The position numbers and the translations under genes are program-made. Below are positions 60,047 to 64,000 of a stretch of 64,000 nt of DNA, piece after piece; position 1 is the first letter of the stretch, and every line of letters begins with the position of its first letter. Under the pieces are notes generated by a model, which saw nothing but the letters and a program-made list of their open reading frames with translations, did not search any database and was not told the origin of the DNA. Location: contig NC_064216.1 of the NCBI RefSeq assembly GCF_023101765.2, forward strand, positions 8,497,545 to 8,561,544, read 5' to 3'. Source of the DNA: Spodoptera frugiperda (Eukaryota; Arthropoda; Insecta; Lepidoptera; Noctuidae).

Positions 60047-61829
60047 ATGAAAATGTCGGATCCAGCCCCGTTGTCGAAGACGGCGAAATACAAGAAAATT
60101 ACAAAACCACTTTTGGAACGAAAACGGCGCGCGCGCATCAATCGCTGTTTGGACGAACTTAAAGATCTTATGGTCGGAGCTTTAGAGGTATGTACATAAT
60201 TTATTGCACTAATTAGTTTACTCGAATGATTTACTCAAAGTGATTAGCGTTAACTGGTAACTTAGTAACATTATGTCTCAGTGTGAATGATTACTGGATT
60301 GCTTAATTACTACAACTTATCTTAGTAAACTGAGGAAATGAGTAATAAACACTTAAACATGCAACGAAAAATACATTGTCACGACAGCTATATTTAACTC
60401 AAGTGTTTCTAAAACTGTTCGAGTGCCATCAAAGATAAAACATGGTGCCATGTTATCATTTTCTATTTTTATCGTTACTCCATTACCTGCAGTGTTTGCA
60501 TTGAAGTATCGCTCCTCCATTATTACTGTTCATCAAAACGCAATCCATCATTCATTCACACACCATTTATTTTTATCACGAACCGGTCGTCCTTCTGTTT
60601 ATTACTGGGCACTTATCATGCGCCGTACCGCCACCAAACTGGAATATAAAAGTACAAGTTCCATTAAAAGACAGGAGTCGCTTATTCACATATATGCACA
60701 GTTATATTAATGTGACGTCTCGCACCGTGAGAACCCCGCCGAGCACCTGCGCTATACTCTACACACTTTTTTCTTTTTGTCACAGATCGATGACGACAAC
60801 CTGAGCAAGTTGGAGAAGGCTGATATCCTTGAGTTAACCGTTAACCATCTCACAAAGTTGCACAGCCCTAGAGACCCGGTTTTGGAAGCCAAGAAGTTTC
60901 AAGCGGGTTTCGGACAATGTGCCGCTGAAGCGTGCCGGTTTATCATGTCTGTGCCAGATTTAGACGCCAACGTCAGTCAAAACTTAGTCAGTCATCTGTC
61001 TAGACTAATCACTGCCCAACCTCTCACTATTCAAGTACCAGACAGGCCTAACTTCTCACCTCCAAACTCGCCGTCATCCGTCATCTCCGACAGACAACAT
61101 TACTACAGCGACCACGACAGATCCTCATCAGACGCGGAAGACTCAGTTTATTCAGGCGATGGCTCGAAACAGTGGGCGTACAATAGACCCGCTGCGAGGG
61201 TTCCTCATAAAGTACCTCCTACCGGGCTACTCACAACGGTAGACAATCTCAACCATCACAACGCGCCCGAACAATTGAACAGTCAAAGAAATGGGACGTA
61301 TTACAAAAGAGTCCCGGCCGAGGCGAAAGATGTAATCCTACAAAAAATTCGTCAGCACATAATGGACAAGCGTAGCAACGACAACGTTGACGTGAACATG
61401 AGCGCGGAGCCCGCGGCCGAACCAAAATATTTACACAGAGACGAGCCGTACAGGGCCGAGTACTCGTACCAGTACTCGCCGCCGAACACGAGCAGCGACA
61501 CTCTAGACCTCCGGAAGGTTAGATCACCAGCGAAGGCGACGGAGACGGCGCACTCGCCGAAAAAACCCGTCGCATGCTCGGTCGCTAATCAATTAGACGC
61601 GTCTCTCCAGAGCAAAGTTGAGGTGACACCCAGTCTTCCGGAACACTGCGAATTGCCGATGGATTACAGCAACCTACCGCCTAAAAAGAAAAGGAAATTG
61701 ATTGAGTACCAAGAGTACAAAAAGCAGGAGGCCGCCCGTCGTCAACTCGAGGCTTTTTACGATGAAAAAAAAGAACGGCACGGCGAGGGACCACCGGCGG
61801 ACGAGGACAGTAAATGGCGCCCATGGTGA
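60047..61829 (+). CDS. Enhancer of split/HES-type bHLH-Orange repressor, two coding exons
   Basis: Coding exons are 60047-60187 and 60786-61829. The intron (GTATGT...CACAG) is phase 0 and falls in the bHLH loop. The joined protein is 394 aa. The basic region holds the family proline (KITKPLLERKRRARINRC, about residues 17-34), helix 1 CLDELKDLMVGALE ends exon 1, and helix 2 is KLEKADILELTVNHL. The Orange domain is at about 84-121 (FQAGFGQCAAEACRF onward). After a Ser/Pro- and acid-rich linker (SPPNSP, then SSSDAEDS, a likely CK2 site) the tail contains PPKKKRKL (345-352), an SV40-type nuclear localisation signal, and ends KWRPW, the Groucho ligand. Longer than Drosophila E(spl) proteins (about 180-220 aa), closer to Hairy/Deadpan in size, but the bHLH closely matches that of gene 1. 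Exact orthology is open. The start could be either ATG (60047 or 60053). Confidence 0.93.
60188..60785 (+). other. Intron 2 of E(spl) gene 2
   Basis: Begins GTATGTAC and ends TTTTTGTCACAG. It carries a Su(H) plus E-box pair close to its 3' end. A 95-codon frame inside has no domain and is taken as chance. Confidence 0.85.
60726..60749 (+). promoter_or_regulatory. Su(H) site and E-box in intron 2 of gene 2
   Basis: CGTGAGAAC (60726-60734) matches YGTGRGAAM. CACCTG (60744-60749, GCAGGTG on the other strand) lies 9 bp away. The combination resembles that upstream of gene 1, but it sits within 60 bp of a coding exon. Confidence 0.4.
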
Positions 61830-62100
61830 TGTGTCCACCAGACACTCGCTCATTGTGATATTAATAGTCTCTTCTTCCATAAAAAGCTTTAATTTGTTTT
61901 AATTTATGTATGTTTAGTTAGTAGTAGTTGTTAGTCCGTTAGTGCCTTATGTTTGCTTTAAATTGTTTATGTGTATGGAACTTTATTTATGTGCCATTTG
62001 TTTGATCTCGATGTCTTCCTATAAAATTGTATTCGTGTAGACATGCGCAGTCTTCCATGTATGTACAATATGATTGATGACCATAATAATAATAAATGAT
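61830..62100 (+). promoter_or_regulatory. 3' UTR of E(spl) gene 2 with K-, Brd- and GY-boxes
   Basis: K-box TGTGAT at 61854-61859, Brd-box AGCTTTA at 61885-61891, GY-boxes GTCTTCC at 62013-62019 and 62050-62056, and AATAAA at 62091-62096. All three motif classes of Drosophila Notch-pathway 3' UTRs occur within 250 bp. This supports both the gene call and microRNA control. Confidence 0.75.
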
Positions 62101-62109
62101 GTATGTATC

Positions 62110-62640
62110 GAATTTCGTGTTTGGAATCCTTAAAACCCTTTGCTATAAAAAACTGAAGTACCTACAAAAAACGTACTTCAACCAAACTCTTTAGAAATTG
62201 CAAAAAGGTAACAAACAATAGATACATAGGTTCACCTACATGAACACCATTGCAAACTCAAATAAAACAGTGTTCCTGGGTAGCTAGGTACTTGGTACCT
62301 ATGTACAAAGGTAGGCAGGTAAGGTAAATATTACATTGTACCTACAATAATAGAATAGGTACCTCTAGCGCTATATTGTAAACAAATAGCTATGTAATTA
62401 AGTAATAACGCAAAAATAATCTAACACTAGGTAAATAGGTAAAATGTTACCAGTGTAAGGTAATATGTATTAGTAAATCAATTGAAATGTAATAATTTTC
62501 AATTATGTAATTTTAACTTATAATATAATGCTTACCAAATGGTAGGCAAAGAAGCTCATAACAAATGAAACATGAACTGTTATACATTCAATTTATTCAG
62601 AAGAGAATGAGACTATTCGGTCATAAATCCAGACTGTGTT
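62110..62640. other. AT-rich intergenic DNA
   Basis: Several local TAGGTA/GGTACCT-rich words (about 62270-62370), otherwise nothing. Confidence 0.35.
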
Positions 62641-62659
62641 GAAACAGAGAATTTCGAAA

Positions 62660-62745
62660 ACGGAATCATACTTTGCCCGACCTGGGAATCGTACCCGTGA
62701 CCTCTTGTTCGAAAATTGCGCTTACAAATTTAACCAAAGCCCCAC
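62660..62745 (-). repeat. SINE family A, tRNA-like head only
   Basis: The + strand reads 'catactttgcccgacctgggaatcgtacccgtgacctcttgttcg', the complement of the B-box region, with a mutated B box. Confidence 0.65.
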
Positions 62746-62954
62746 CGTACGTGATAATTAATAGTAAATACGGAATGATATAACATATTGAACTGGTACT
62801 GGTACTACCTAGATAATAAATTGTCATTTATTTTAATATCAAAATTTCTGACCATTGCTAAAATTAAACACCTAGTTATTTTGATTTTACGCATATTCTA
62901 CATGACAGCTAATGCCCTCTTGCGACAACTTTAGACGAAATTAAATGAATAAAA

Positions 62955-63530
62955 CGCCATCTATTTTAAAATCTCACATTAATGTTTCAGAAGAAATTAC
63001 ACTACGAATGTGGTGCTTCTACGTTAGCAGTTAGTTCTTTGTTATCCCACTAGATGGCGCTACATCTGATTACTCACTACCGCCATCTATCTTTGTTATT
63101 CATAGACTCACGGTCACATCATAGATGGCAGCAGTAGAAATGTCATACGTTTGTATTATTGCTACTGCCCGATAGGTGCCACTGCTTTACTCATATTCTT
63201 AACAAGTACATAATATATAATTAAAAATTGTAAAATTAATAAAAACTTGCCAAATGAAATAAATCAATAATGGTTGACAATTTTTATACATTTAATTATC
63301 TATTTTCTTAAAATTTTATACATCGTTTAATTGAAACAGTCGTTTAAAACGTCAATGTAAATTACTTAATGCAAATAAGGTATAAAGAATTGTCGAAATT
63401 ATTATGTTAGATAATTAATAAAAATGAAGATATTCAATATCATTTCGTTGGAACTTTTTATTGTTAAGTATGAAGAAACTAAAATAATTTTTAAAACTAC
63501 GATAAGTTCTACTCAACGCTAGATGGCAGC
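62955..63530. promoter_or_regulatory. Cluster of five AGATGGC motifs, possible CTCF boundary
   Basis: CGCCATCTA (62955-62963), CCACTAGATGGCGC (63047-63060), CGCCATCTA (63081-63089), TAGATGGCA (63122-63130) and CTAGATGGCAGC (63519-63530). The second fits the CTCF consensus CCASYAGRKGGCRS at every position; the others share its core on either strand. The cluster lies between gene 2 and the promoter of the next gene, a typical place for an insulator. Binding is inferred. Confidence 0.5.
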
Positions 63531-63559
63531 AGCTGTATTCACCAAAACTCCTTGTTTAG

Positions 63560-63909
63560 ATACCGCGTACGTAGTAGAATGGTAGTAGCGGAGTAAAGTG
63601 GGGCGCGCAGCAAATCAACTCGATTCATTCATTGACACGCCGGCCGGCCGGCCAGTCGGTAATCCAGTGACACCACGACGAGTCGTACAGACCGAACAAC
63701 GTAAAATGTGCTGCGCGCAATTTGTAACGAACTTCGAATTTTAAAAATACGAATTTGACAGTTATTTGTTATTTGACGTGAACGAGAAAAATTGTAAATA
63801 AATATTATTTTGTTTAGTAAAACTGAATGGTTTATTGTGAATATTTAGTGATGATTTGTGACTATGGTGTCGTGGAAAGTGTTTTTAAGTGCAATGTTGT
63901 GAATTGGCG
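63560..63909 (+). promoter_or_regulatory. GC-rich promoter region and 5' UTR of the next gene
   Basis: GC-rich sequence with a GGCC-rich repeat (63640-63654) precedes an AT-rich leader. The leader contains at least one upstream ATG (63864) opening a 12-codon frame that stops at 63902, before the main ATG. The transcription start is not determined. Confidence 0.4.
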
Positions 63910-64000
63910 ATGCTTGTAGGAGAACAATCTCCGGCACCGCGGGTGGTGGCCGGTCTCAGAAAACTTCGTCCTGAATTGACTCCTGGACCTGTTCCTACGC
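63910..64000 (+). CDS. N-terminal start of an unidentified protein, cut by window end
   Basis: ATG with G at -3 opens a frame of 30 codons that remains open to the window edge. The peptide starts MLVGEQSPAPRVVAGLRKLR and continues Pro-rich (ELTPGPVPT). Codon use is GC-richer than the leader. The residues show no domain that I recognise, so the function is unknown. The following exon or exons are needed to identify it. Confidence 0.5.
   Translation, partial: MLVGEQSPAPRVVAGLRKLRPELTPGPVPT

Noticed and set aside
60423..60710. 95-codon frame inside intron 2 of gene 2
   Set aside because: It lies between well-supported splice sites and has no similarity or independent signals.

Overview
The window is AT-rich, intron- and repeat-laden insect DNA. 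It most likely comes from a moth: the SINE heads and other dispersed repeats are of kinds I associate with noctuoid Lepidoptera, but species-level placement is inference. There are no bacterial genes, CRISPR arrays or functional tRNA/rRNA genes.

Two genes are certain, both on the + strand. Both encode bHLH-Orange repressors of the Enhancer of split / HES class. The first (35947-36708) has no intron in its coding region, encodes 253 aa and ends in WRPW. The second (60047-61829) has two coding exons separated by a 598-bp intron inside the bHLH loop, encodes 394 aa and also ends in WRPW. Both have putative 3' UTRs with K-box and GY-box motifs, and the second also has a Brd-box; these are the microRNA target motifs of Notch-responsive E(spl)/Bearded genes. 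The window is therefore a lepidopteran E(spl)-type locus. A third gene, unidentified, appears to begin at the right edge (ATG at 63910, open to the end).

Regulatory layout: many matches to the Su(H)/CSL consensus YGTGRGAAM are spread over the window. Two form Su(H) paired sites (SPS) in inverted orientation with 17-bp and 15-bp spacers, at 34087-34119 and 55189-55219. A Su(H) site with two proneural-type E-boxes lies about 0.65 kb upstream of the first gene. Another Su(H) site with an E-box lies just before the last exon of the second gene. Between the second gene and the GC-rich start of the third lies a group of five AGATGGC motifs. One of them fits the CTCF consensus, so this may be a domain boundary.

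By region: 1-34000 is gene-free and full of transposon remnants (a decayed Helitron at about 11.8-12.85 kb, a 985-bp TIR element at 5.9-6.9 kb, tRNA-headed SINEs, foldback MITEs). 34000-37100 is E(spl) gene 1 with its enhancers. 37100-59500 is a repeat-rich intergenic region with scattered Su(H) sites, a hAT-like element with a perfect 8-bp target duplication and a long-TIR MITE. 59500-62100 is E(spl) gene 2. 62600-64000 is the putative boundary and the start of the next gene. Repeat family names are inferred from motifs and were not checked against a library.
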